Assembly: GCF_016863635.1 (NCBI RefSeq) | Contig: NZ_BOPG01000013.1 | Coordinates: 62,001-126,000 of the forward strand | Source of the DNA: Virgisporangium aurantiacum | GTDB lineage: Bacteria > Actinomycetota > Actinomycetes > Mycobacteriales > Micromonosporaceae | Reading direction: 5' to 3' | Length of the DNA: 64,000 nt | Shown here: one piece after another, positions 40,513 through 48,496 of the stretch | Layout of the letters: the number at the start of each line of letters is the position of its first letter | Position numbering within the stretch: position 1 is the first letter of the stretch | Program-made: the position numbers and the translations under genes | Notes under the pieces: generated by a model | Database searches by the model: none | What the model saw: the letters and a program-made list of their open reading frames with translations, nothing else | Told to the model about the DNA's origin: nothing

Positions 40513-40903
40513 CGGGCGTGCGCTCCGGCGAGGTGAGGAACCGGTCGGCGCGGGTCACGAGCATGTTCATCTCGTAGGCGATCAGCCCCAGGTCGGCGTC
40601 CTCGGCCGCCAGCACCGCGAGGCAGGCGCCGTGCCCGGCGGCCGTGATCAGCAGGAACGACGATTCCATCTCGACGATCACCTGCTGCACCGGCCCGCCG
40701 CGGAACCGCTTGCCGGCGCCACGCGACAGGCTCTGTATCCCGGAGGCGATCGCGGCCAGGTGCTCGGCGTCGTCCTTGTTCATCCCCTGCGACGACGCCT
40801 TGAGCAGCCCGTCGACGGAGAGCACGACGGCGTGCTCGGCTTGCTTCACCCGACCGACGAGGTCGTCGAGCAACCAGGTCAGGTCGACGTTAGGAGTCGC
40901 CAT
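40505..40903 (-). CDS. cvnB: Conservon roadblock/LC7 protein CvnB
   Basis: This 132-residue roadblock/LC7 domain protein is the likely activating partner of CvnD. Visible features are NVDLTWLLDDLVGRVKQAEH, AVVLSVDGLLKASSQGM, DDAEHLAAIASGIQSLSRGA and the final strand VLAAEDADLGLIAYEMNMLV. The ATG at 40903 gives the usual MATPNVDLTW start with GAGAGGGCGCAG before it. An upstream ATG at 40945 lies inside cvnA and would add 14 non-conserved residues. It overlaps the end of cvnA by 14 bases. Confidence 0.9.
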   Translation of the reverse strand: MATPNVDLTWLLDDLVGRVKQAEHAVVLSVDGLLKASSQGMNKDDAEHLAAIASGIQSLSRGAGKRFRGGPVQQVIVEMESSFLLITAAGHGACLAVLAAEDADLGLIAYEMNMLVTRADRFLTSPERTPDE

Positions 40904-43205
40904 CTGCGCCCTCTCGTTGTGCCTCGTCATCACTGCTGTCGTCATGCGGGCGGGGTGCCTCGGCCCGGGCCCGGCGGGTGCCGGCCTGGTACGACGCGAT
41001 CATGCTGCGGACCTTCTCCGGCGGCCGCACGGACGAAGCGGCGTCCGCGGCGGAAGCGGCGACGGCCTCGTCCGGGCCCGGGGCGGAGGTCCGTAACGGC
41101 TCGGCGAGCGCGGCCTGCCGGTTGCGCACCGGCAGCCCGGTCGGGGTGTGGCGCTGCACCGGCGGCGTGGTCGTCGGTGCCGGCCCTTCCGCCGGCGCCG
41201 GGCCCGGCGTGGTGTCAATGCGGGGTGACGGAGATACGTCCCCGTCGTTCCGCGGCGGCTCGGCGCGGTGGGCCTCCTCCGCCGCCCGGGCGCCGACCGC
41301 CGCGGGCACGGCCACCGGTTCGGGGGTCACCTCGTCGATGAGGTCGCGCGGGATCAGGACGATCGCCGTCGTCCCCCCGTACGGCGACTCGCGGAGCTGG
41401 ATCCGCATCCCGTGCCGCTCGGCCAGCCGGCTCACCACGAACAGCCCGAGCCGCACCGCGCTGAGGTTGAACTCGGGCGGGTTGGCGATCCGCACGTTCG
41501 CCGCGGCGAGCTCCGCCGACGTCATGCCGAGACCGCGGTCCTCGATCTCCACCACGTAGCCGTTGGCCACCAGCTGGCTGCGGATCTGGACCTCGGTGTG
41601 CGGCGGCGAGAACGACAACGCGTTCTCGATCAGCTCGGCCAGCAGGTGGATGACGTCGCTGACGGCGCGACCGGCCAGCCCGTAGTCGCCGGCCGGCAGC
41701 ACCGTCACCCGGGTATAGTCCTCGACCTCGGCGACCGCGCCGCGGATCACGTCCACCATCGGGACGCTGCGCCGCCAGGCCCGGCCCGGTGTGGCGCCGG
41801 ACAGCACGATGAGGTTCTCGGCGTTGCGCCGCATCCGGGTCGCGAGATGGTCGAGGCGGAACAGGTCGTCGAGCTGGTTCGCGTTGTCGTGCCGGCGTTC
41901 CATCTCGTCGAGCAGGGTGAGCTGCCGGTGCACGAGGGCCTGCGTGCGCCGGGCCAGGTTGAGGAAGACGTCGCGCACGCCGCGCCGCAGCTCGGCCTGC
42001 TCGACGGCGACCCGCACGGCCGTCTCCTGCACGACGTTGAACGTCTGGCCGACCTGGCCGATCTCGTCGGTACCGAACGCCAGCGGCGGCGCCTCGGTCG
42101 CGACGTCGACGGTCTCGCCCCGGCTGAGCCGGTCGACGACGCCGGGCAGGCGCTCGTTGGCGAGGTGCCGGGCCGCCTCGCGCAGCCGCTCCAACTGCTT
42201 GAGCAGCGCCCGCGCCGTCGTGATCGCCACGATGATCGACGCGATGACCGTGAGCAGCCCGAGCCCGGCGGCGAGCAGCACCCGCAGCACGACCCAGATC
42301 GCGACCGGCGTGGCCCGCTCCACCATCTGGTCGCCGCCGGTGGTGACGACGTCGTTGAGCGCCTGCAGGGCGGCGTCGGCGGAGGCCCGCCACGCGCCGG
42401 AGACCAGCGGGAGCCGCAGCGCCGGCCGCGTCTCGGCGATGAGCTTGTCCTCCAACCCCGTGAGCTGGGTGAAGGGTGTGCTGGCGAGCAGCGCGTCGTA
42501 GCGCCCGCGGTCGCTGTCGGAGAGGTTGGCGGCCGCCCGCGCGGCGATCAGCCGGTGGTTGCCGACGAACTGGGTGAACCGGACGTACTCGAGGTCGGTC
42601 AGGTTGCCCGCGGCGAGCGCGCCGGTGACCAGCGCGTCCTCCTGCGACATCAGCTCCCGGGCCTTGTAGAGCTCGGTGAGCGCCTTGATGTCGTCGGCGA
42701 TCTCCACGTCATCGAGCTGGCCGAGCGCGTCGTAGACCTCGAAGATCGAGGTGACGACCGCCGTATACGCGTCGGCGGCGGCGACCCGGTCGACGCCCCG
42801 GTTGTCGATGTCCGAGCGCAGCTGGGGCAGCTCGTCGAGGAGCGCGACCAGCGCGTCGACCCGCTTCTCCAGTTCGTCGTCGGCGGCCATGCCGACGAGG
42901 TTGCCCCGGACGGACTCGCGGAACGTCGCCATCTCGTCGTCGGCCCGCACGCGCACGGCGTCGAGCTCGGCCGACTTCGGCCCGGTGACGGACCCGAGGT
43001 AGCCCACCGACAGCCGCCGTTCCATCTGCAGGTCGAGCAGGAGTGGTTCGCTTGGCTCGTAGATCCCGGTGTTGTAGGTCTGCACCCACAGCAGGTTGAG
43101 GCCGTCGCGCAGGGTCACCCACGCCGCGAACGCCCACAACGCGGTCAGGGAGAGCAGGAGAGCGACGATCTTGGTACGCAGGCGCGAACCGCGGGAGCGC
43201 ATCAC
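40890..43205 (-). CDS. cvnA: Conservon sensor kinase CvnA (nitrate-sensor-like NIT, HAMP, HATPase)
   Basis: This 771-residue membrane sensor has a first helix at about 10-28. An extracytoplasmic NIT-like domain follows at about 40-300 (EPLLLDLQMERRLSVGYLG), then a second helix and HAMP at about 305-400. A helical linker leads to an ATPase domain at about 495-620 (LAELIENALSFSPPHTEVQI, DRGLGM). A Pro/Ala-rich tail of about 130 residues ends the chain. It has no classical HisKA box, as is usual for CvnA. It starts at GTG 43205 or ATG 43202. It heads the cvnABCD operon, and a palindrome lies in its promoter. Confidence 0.9.
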   Translation of the reverse strand: MMRSRGSRLRTKIVALLLSLTALWAFAAWVTLRDGLNLLWVQTYNTGIYEPSEPLLLDLQMERRLSVGYLGSVTGPKSAELDAVRVRADDEMATFRESVRGNLVGMAADDELEKRVDALVALLDELPQLRSDIDNRGVDRVAAADAYTAVVTSIFEVYDALGQLDDVEIADDIKALTELYKARELMSQEDALVTGALAAGNLTDLEYVRFTQFVGNHRLIAARAAANLSDSDRGRYDALLASTPFTQLTGLEDKLIAETRPALRLPLVSGAWRASADAALQALNDVVTTGGDQMVERATPVAIWVVLRVLLAAGLGLLTVIASIIVAITTARALLKQLERLREAARHLANERLPGVVDRLSRGETVDVATEAPPLAFGTDEIGQVGQTFNVVQETAVRVAVEQAELRRGVRDVFLNLARRTQALVHRQLTLLDEMERRHDNANQLDDLFRLDHLATRMRRNAENLIVLSGATPGRAWRRSVPMVDVIRGAVAEVEDYTRVTVLPAGDYGLAGRAVSDVIHLLAELIENALSFSPPHTEVQIRSQLVANGYVVEIEDRGLGMTSAELAAANVRIANPPEFNLSAVRLGLFVVSRLAERHGMRIQLRESPYGGTTAIVLIPRDLIDEVTPEPVAVPAAVGARAAEEAHRAEPPRNDGDVSPSPRIDTTPGPAPAEGPAPTTTPPVQRHTPTGLPVRNRQAALAEPLRTSAPGPDEAVAASAADAASSVRPPEKVRSMIASYQAGTRRARAEAPRPHDDSSDDEAQREGADGDS

Positions 43206-43227
43206 CGGGGCACGCTATCAGTACATC

Positions 43228-43257
43228 CTTCGCATTCCAACATAAACATTTGCGAAG
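43228..43257. promoter_or_regulatory. Inverted repeat in the cvnA promoter region
   Basis: CTTCGCA (43228-43234) and TGCGAAG (43251-43257) are perfect seven-base arms around a 16-base AT-rich spacer. They lie 23-52 bases upstream of cvnA in the 80-base gap after the diterpene operon. The position suits an operator overlapping the -35 region. Being 30 bases past the terpene cyclase stop, it could also fold as a hairpin in that transcript. Confidence 0.45.
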
Positions 43258-43285
43258 CGTGATCTTCCAGATGCGCACCGACGAT

Positions 43286-44878
43286 CTACGTCGATGGACC
43301 ACGGCCCATGTCGCGGCCCACGTCGCGGCCCAGGTGCAGGGCGGCGATCGTCGCGGCCCGGACGATCGCGGCCGGCCGGTAGAGATCCTTGTCGTGCCAC
43401 AGCGCGGGTCCCGGCCGATCGATCGTCGCCTGTAGATACGCACGACCACGGGCGGCCGCCTCCCCGATCCGCGGATCGGGCGCCGACCGGACTCCCAGCA
43501 GCACGTGCATCGCGTACGCGGTCTCCTCCGTGGTGCCGGCCCATCTCCCCCACGAACCGTCGGGCCGTTGGGTGGCGAGAACCCATGCCGCCGCCCGGTC
43601 GATAGCGGTCGCGACGGCCCGGGACGCCGTACCGATCCGGCCGAAACGATCGAGCGCGAGCACGCAGCACGATGTCGCATAGTACAAAGACGCATGCCAT
43701 CGGTCGATCCACGAACCGTCGGCATTTTGTTGTTCGCAAAGCCAGATCGCCAGCTGTTCCACCGCAATCGCATGGTTGTGGCCTGATTCGCCGTGGTGGA
43801 TCCCGAACGCATCGAGAACATGCGCATTCGTGGTGACTGATACACCGTTCTCGCCGGGCCAGGTGCAGAACTGCGGGCCGACCCGGTACGCCCACAGGCA
43901 GCCGGGATCCACCGGCTGGCCGAGCAGCGCGAGGGCGTACAGCGTCACCGAGGTCGTGTCGGCGTCCGCCGGCAGGCCCGGGCCGGCCGCGGTGCCGTCG
44001 GGGCCGAGCGCCGCGGCCAGCTCACGCACCATCCCGCCCACCGGTTCCGGCCCGGCCGGCATTGGGACGCCCGCGCGGGCCAGCGTGCTGAGCACCCACG
44101 ACCGCTCGAACACGGTGGTGGGCACCGCGCACGGCACCGGCCCGCCGTGCCGCCGTGCCACGGTGTCCAGGTAGCTGCGCGCCGCGTCGACGCCGCCGAT
44201 GCTCGGTGCCGACGCGACCGGCCCGCTTCCGAGCCAGGCCGCCGTCGCGGCGGGTGAGGCACCGACGCCGCCCGGCCCGGCGGGACGCGCGTCGGGCGCG
44301 TCGCGCACGAGGTCGGCCACGGTCTCGGCGGCGTGCAGGAGCTTGTACGGAACCGGTGCGCCCGACTCCAGCGAGCGGCGCACCGCGATGAGCCGGCCCG
44401 CGTCCATGCCGGCCGGCAGCGGTAGCGGTGGGCGCCCGCCGGTGCGGCCGTTCACCTGGCCGACGAGCACGGGGATCAGCAGGTCGGCTGCCGGGGTGTC
44501 GGGCAGCGTCGCGGCGTCGGCGCGGGTCAGCAGGTCGAGGAGCGCGCGCAGTCCGCGGTCGGCCGCCGCGGCGATCCGGCGTTCGCCGTCGGTGTCGGCC
44601 CGGTCGAGCGTCGCCAGCAGCGCCTCGACCGCGCTCAACGTGGGGACGATCGCGTACCCGTCGGGCGCGCCCCACGAGCCGTCCGGCCGCTGGTTCGCCA
44701 GGAGCCACCGCACCCGGTCGGCGTGCCCGGTCAGCCACGGGGCCAGCGTCACCAGTCGGCCGGTCTCGTACACCGACGGCGACGTCTGGCCCCACGGTTC
44801 GCGGGCCATGCCGTCGAGCAGGTCCCGCACGACCCGGTCCTGCTCGACCCGGTCCCGGCCGGTGGCCGGCAGGCTCAC
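43286..44878 (-). CDS. Class II diterpene cyclase (labdane-type, DxDTT motif)
   Basis: This 530-residue prenyltransferase/squalene-cyclase-like enzyme folds in the beta-gamma domains of protonation-initiated terpene cyclases. QW-like repeats are visible (QRPDGSWG near 63 and again near 437; QNADGSW near 393). The catalytic acid motif is DADTT at 305-309, a DxDD variant seen in bacterial copalyl- or halimadienyl-type diphosphate synthases. It should cyclise geranylgeranyl diphosphate to a bicyclic diphosphate. It is translated after the class I synthase through a GTGA overlap. No GGPP synthase lies nearby, so substrate must come from elsewhere. The product skeleton cannot be told from sequence. 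Confidence 0.8.
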   Translation of the reverse strand: MSLPATGRDRVEQDRVVRDLLDGMAREPWGQTSPSVYETGRLVTLAPWLTGHADRVRWLLANQRPDGSWGAPDGYAIVPTLSAVEALLATLDRADTDGERRIAAAADRGLRALLDLLTRADAATLPDTPAADLLIPVLVGQVNGRTGGRPPLPLPAGMDAGRLIAVRRSLESGAPVPYKLLHAAETVADLVRDAPDARPAGPGGVGASPAATAAWLGSGPVASAPSIGGVDAARSYLDTVARRHGGPVPCAVPTTVFERSWVLSTLARAGVPMPAGPEPVGGMVRELAAALGPDGTAAGPGLPADADTTSVTLYALALLGQPVDPGCLWAYRVGPQFCTWPGENGVSVTTNAHVLDAFGIHHGESGHNHAIAVEQLAIWLCEQQNADGSWIDRWHASLYYATSCCVLALDRFGRIGTASRAVATAIDRAAAWVLATQRPDGSWGRWAGTTEETAYAMHVLLGVRSAPDPRIGEAAARGRAYLQATIDRPGPALWHDKDLYRPAAIVRAATIAALHLGRDVGRDMGRGPST

Positions 44879-45750
44879 AGACGTCCCCAGAAATCACCGA
44901 CCCGGTAGAAGCCGGAGCTGAATCCGATCTGCCGGGCCAGGTACACCGCCTCCCGCGGGCAGCGGTCGGTGAGCGGTTCCAGCCGGCCCAGACAGTCCTC
45001 GACGAGGGCGGCGATCCGCGCGGTCACCTCCGCCCGGTCGACGCCGAGCATCAGCGCGTTCAGGTCGCCCCAGCCCACGTCGCGGTCGTACGTGGCCAGG
45101 TCGTTGACCAGCCGCAGCACCCGTTGCACGAGCCGGCCCGCCGCGGTGAGGTCGGGCAGGTGCGCCAGGCTGTCCGGCTCGCCCATGGCGATCCAGTGCG
45201 AGACGTTGACGAACGACGAACCGAAGTTGTCGGCGTTGTCGAGGTACCGCTCGATCGACGGCAGCGGGCCGCCGGCGGCGTGGTCGAGCGTCCATCGCCG
45301 CTCGCGCGCCATCGCGGTCAGCATCCGCCGCAGCTCGGCCCGCCAGGCGCGGTGCCCGCCGGGTCCGACGCCGAGGAGGTCCCTGATCTCGGCCAGGAAC
45401 CGGCCGAGCGGGTCGTCGTCGCCGGGGTCGTGCCCGTCGGCCACGGCCAGGCAGCGCGCCACGACGGCGTCCGCCTCGCCGGCCGACCGGCTGAGGTAGT
45501 CGATCCGCCAGTCGGCGGCGAAGACCCACAACGCCGCCCGGTTCGCGGCCGTCAACTGGTCGCGCGAGCACCACGGCGCGCCGTACGCCGTGGCCAGCGC
45601 GACCGAGCTGAACAGCGTCCCGTCGAAGGGTTCCGGTGGAAAAATGGCGGGATACGCGGCGGCGCGTCCGGCGAGATCGCGCTGGCCACCGGCGGCCAGC
45701 GCGCTGATCCGTCCGCTCTCGGCCGCCGCCGAGAGCGCTTCCGCGAGCAT
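44875..45750 (-). CDS. Class I terpene synthase-like enzyme, partner of the class II cyclase
   Basis: This 291-residue alpha-domain protein carries a variant first metal motif DWRID (80-84, in place of DDxxD). A good second metal motif NDLATYDRD (216-224) follows, with RVLRLV before it, and a late FSSGFYRVGDFW helix. These features fit a bacterial class I synthase that ionises the diphosphate made by the class II enzyme. At 291 residues it is somewhat short for the family. The ATG overlaps the P450 stop as TGATG, and the gene's own stop overlaps the class II start. Prediction rests on motifs and the operon, and the first motif is atypical. Confidence 0.72.
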   Translation of the reverse strand: MLAEALSAAAESGRISALAAGGQRDLAGRAAAYPAIFPPEPFDGTLFSSVALATAYGAPWCSRDQLTAANRAALWVFAADWRIDYLSRSAGEADAVVARCLAVADGHDPGDDDPLGRFLAEIRDLLGVGPGGHRAWRAELRRMLTAMARERRWTLDHAAGGPLPSIERYLDNADNFGSSFVNVSHWIAMGEPDSLAHLPDLTAAGRLVQRVLRLVNDLATYDRDVGWGDLNALMLGVDRAEVTARIAALVEDCLGRLEPLTDRCPREAVYLARQIGFSSGFYRVGDFWGRL

Positions 45751-47108
45751 CAACGCGCGGCCGCGTGATCGCGCGGGGTCAGCGTCAGTTCGACCTTGTC
45801 CTTCGGACGCAGGGACGCCGCGACCTGCGTTGCCGGCAGCCCCTTCGACCGCAGCCGGAACCGGAACCGGCCGAGGACGGCGGCGACGATCAGCTGCGCC
45901 TCCACGTAGAACAGGTACTGGCCGAGGCACTGGTGCGGCCCGCCGCCGAACGGGTAGTGCGCGTACCGGTGGCGGCGCTCGGCGCGGTCCGGCGCGAACC
46001 GGTCCGGGTCGAACTCCGCCGGCCGCTCCCAGAACGCGTCCATGCGTTGGGTGATGTACGGGCTGATGAGGATGTCGGCGCCCGTCGGGATCCGGACGCC
46101 GTCGACGACGTCCTCGCCGGCCGCGACCCGCGGGATCAGCCAGCCGACCGGGTACAGGCGCAGCAGTTCGTCGAGCACCATCCGGGTGTAGGTCAGCCGG
46201 GCCAGGTGCTCGCGGCGCACCGGGCCGGCGCCCACGACGTCGTCGACCTCCGTGTACAGCCGCTCGGCCACGTCGGGGTGGGCGTCGAGGATCGGCCACA
46301 GGAAGGTGAGGACGCCGAACGTCGTCTCGGTGGTGGTCGCGAACATGGCGACGGTGTCGTTGCGCACCTGGCGGTCGTCGAGGTCGCCGCCGTCGGCCGC
46401 CGTGGCCCGGCCGAGCGTCGAGATGATGTCGTCGCCGCCGTCCGGCGCGGTGCGGGCCCGCCGCACCACGGGCAGCAGCACGTCGTCGATCTGGCGCACG
46501 GCGTCGCGGAACGCGCGGTCGCCCGGCATCGGAACGGCGTTCGGGACGAACGGCACGAGCAGCCGCACCAGGATCGCCGTGGCGATCGTGTTCTGTGCGG
46601 CGACGATCCGCAGCGCGTCGGGCACCGACACCTTGTCGGCGAACAGGGTGCGCATGATCGTCCGGCACACGATGCGCGACAGTTCGGCGCCGATGTCGAC
46701 GACCGTCTCCGCCGGGACGTCGTCGACCCCCGCCGCGACCTCGGCGGCCATCGCGTCGACGAGCGCGTCGACGCGGCGGGCCGTGAACATCGGCTGCAAC
46801 GTCTTCCGGCTGGCCTGCCACACCTGGCCCTCGGACATGATGCCCTCGCCGAAGAGCCGTTTTATCGACCCCCACAGCATGCCCTTGCCGTCGCGGACGT
46901 AGTTCGGGGCGTTGTCCCGCAGAATCCGCTGGACGTGCGCCGGGTTCGTCACCAGAAACGGGCGGAACGAGCCGAGATTGAGCCGTACCACGGCGCCGTC
47001 GGCCTGGTTGCCGAATGCGACGAGGGCACCTAGTGGATCGCGGATCAGGGCGGGAAGGGCCTTGTGAACGGGTACCGACACGGCCTTGTGGGCTGTCGGA
47101 TTGTGCAT
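45750..47108 (-). CDS. Cytochrome P450, first gene of the diterpenoid operon
   Basis: This 452-residue P450 has heme-binding loop FGGGPHQCLGQ with Cys394, ExxR in LDELLRLYP (Glu314, Arg317), the PERF-like segment FDPDRFAPDRAERR and an I-helix reading FATTTETTFG. The I-helix keeps Glu-Thr but lacks the usual Ala/Gly-Gly. It should oxidise the diterpene made by the two downstream enzymes, with external ferredoxin and reductase that are not encoded here. I prefer the ATG at 47108. The frame is open to an ATG at 47171, and a GTG at 47117 is possible. A strong palindrome lies upstream. Confidence 0.85.
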   Translation of the reverse strand: MHNPTAHKAVSVPVHKALPALIRDPLGALVAFGNQADGAVVRLNLGSFRPFLVTNPAHVQRILRDNAPNYVRDGKGMLWGSIKRLFGEGIMSEGQVWQASRKTLQPMFTARRVDALVDAMAAEVAAGVDDVPAETVVDIGAELSRIVCRTIMRTLFADKVSVPDALRIVAAQNTIATAILVRLLVPFVPNAVPMPGDRAFRDAVRQIDDVLLPVVRRARTAPDGGDDIISTLGRATAADGGDLDDRQVRNDTVAMFATTTETTFGVLTFLWPILDAHPDVAERLYTEVDDVVGAGPVRREHLARLTYTRMVLDELLRLYPVGWLIPRVAAGEDVVDGVRIPTGADILISPYITQRMDAFWERPAEFDPDRFAPDRAERRHRYAHYPFGGGPHQCLGQYLFYVEAQLIVAAVLGRFRFRLRSKGLPATQVAASLRPKDKVELTLTPRDHAAAR

Positions 47109-47172
47109 TTCAGACACCGTTCGATGATCGCATCCGTGATCATCCGAAGCTAGACATTCAGTTATCCTCATC

Positions 47173-47196
47173 TATCTTTCATTAGCGTGAAAGATA
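47173..47196. promoter_or_regulatory. Palindrome upstream of the diterpenoid operon
   Basis: TATCTTTC (47173-47180) and GAAAGATA (47189-47196) are perfect eight-base arms around ATTAGCGT, in an AT-rich stretch that is rare in this window. A second repeat, GATGATC / GATCATC (47123-47129 and 47138-47144), lies closer to the gene. Both sit between the P450 start and the divergent amidohydrolase. They are candidate operators for the diterpenoid operon, and no matching regulator gene is adjacent. Confidence 0.5.
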
Positions 47197-47281
47197 TCCA
47201 TAAAGCGGTGGCCCCGAGCATTATTCATTCATGTTCACGCCCGCCCGCCGGCGGCGGGTCCCGTTGTGATCTCCTTTTCGC

Positions 47282-48496
47282 ATGAGTCGACTGCTGCTGC
47301 ACGGTGGGGCCGTCTTCGACGGGACCGGCGCCGAGCCCCGCCCGGCCGACGTGGTGATCGAGGGCGACCGGATCGTCGACGTCGGTACGGGACTCGACGG
47401 CGACGACGGCGTCGACTGCACCGGCCGCACGATCCTGCCCGGGCTGATCGACAGCCACGTCCACCTGATGATCGACGGCCTGAACCCGCGGTCCTGGCTG
47501 ACCGACCCGTTCTCGCTGCAGTTCTACACAGCCGTGCGGACGATGCGGGCCACGCTCGACATCGGCATCACCTCGGTGCGCGACGCCGGCGGCGCCGACC
47601 TCGGCGTGCGCGAGGCGCAGCGGCGCGGCGTGGTGCCCGGCCCGCGCACGCAGATCTCGATCAGCCTGCTGAGCCAGACCGGCGGCCACGGCGACCCGTG
47701 GCAGGCCTCCGGCTGCGTCACCCCGATCTTCCAACCGCACCCCGGGCGGCCGACCGGCCTCGCCGACGGACCGGACGAGGTGCGGCGCAAGGTCCGCGAA
47801 CTGCTGCGCGCCGGTGCCGACGTCATCAAGATCGCCACCAGCGGCGGCGTCGTGTCGCCCCGCGACGATCCCCGCCACGGCCACTTCCGCGGCGACGAGG
47901 TCGAGGTGGCCGTGCGGGAGGCGGCGGCGGCCGGCGCGTTCGTCATGTCCCACGCGATCGGCGCCGACGGCATCAAGACCGCGGTGCGCGCGGGCGTGCG
48001 GTCGATCGAGCACGGCATCTTCCTCGACGACGAGGCGGTCGACCTGATGCTCAACCGCGGCGCGTGGCTGGTGCCGACCCTGCTCGCCCCGCGCGGCGTG
48101 CTGGAGGCGGCGGCCGCTCTCGACCCGTATGTGGTCGAGAAGGCTCGCCTGGTGGTCGCGTCCCACCAGGCCTCGGTGACCCGCGCCCTGGAGGCGGGGG
48201 TGAAGATCGCGTTCGGCACCGACACCGGCGTCACCAAGCACGGCCGCAACCTGGAGGAACTGACCCTGCTGACCGACTGCGGCCTCACCCCGGCACAGGC
48301 CCTCCGCTCGGCGACGCAGGAGGCCGCCCGGCTGCTCGGCGTCGAGGAGAAGCTGGGCACGGTCGAGCCCGGCAAGCTGGCCGACCTGGTCGTGGTCGAC
48401 GGCGACCCGTGCCGAGCCGAGGTCCTGTCCGACCTGGCCGCCCGGATCCGCCAGGTCTACCAGGGCGGCGTGCGGGTCAGCTCCGGGCCCCGCTGA
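47282..48496 (+). CDS. Metal-dependent amidohydrolase (imidazolonepropionase/prolidase-like)
   Basis: This is a 404-residue TIM-barrel hydrolase. The metal ligands appear as HVH in LIDSHVHLM near residue 63 and as Lys in ADVIKIATSGG. Further ligands are His in MSHAIGADG, His in SIEHGIFLDD and Asp in FGTDTGV. The C-terminal strand EPGKLADLVVVDGDP is typical of the family. Members hydrolyse cyclic amides, Xaa-Pro dipeptides or esters, and specificity is not evident here. There is no clear Shine-Dalgarno. It is divergent from the diterpenoid operon and overlaps the GGDEF/EAL gene convergently by 20 bases. Confidence 0.87.
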   Translation: MSRLLLHGGAVFDGTGAEPRPADVVIEGDRIVDVGTGLDGDDGVDCTGRTILPGLIDSHVHLMIDGLNPRSWLTDPFSLQFYTAVRTMRATLDIGITSVRDAGGADLGVREAQRRGVVPGPRTQISISLLSQTGGHGDPWQASGCVTPIFQPHPGRPTGLADGPDEVRRKVRELLRAGADVIKIATSGGVVSPRDDPRHGHFRGDEVEVAVREAAAAGAFVMSHAIGADGIKTAVRAGVRSIEHGIFLDDEAVDLMLNRGAWLVPTLLAPRGVLEAAAALDPYVVEKARLVVASHQASVTRALEAGVKIAFGTDTGVTKHGRNLEELTLLTDCGLTPAQALRSATQEAARLLGVEEKLGTVEPGKLADLVVVDGDPCRAEVLSDLAARIRQVYQGGVRVSSGPR

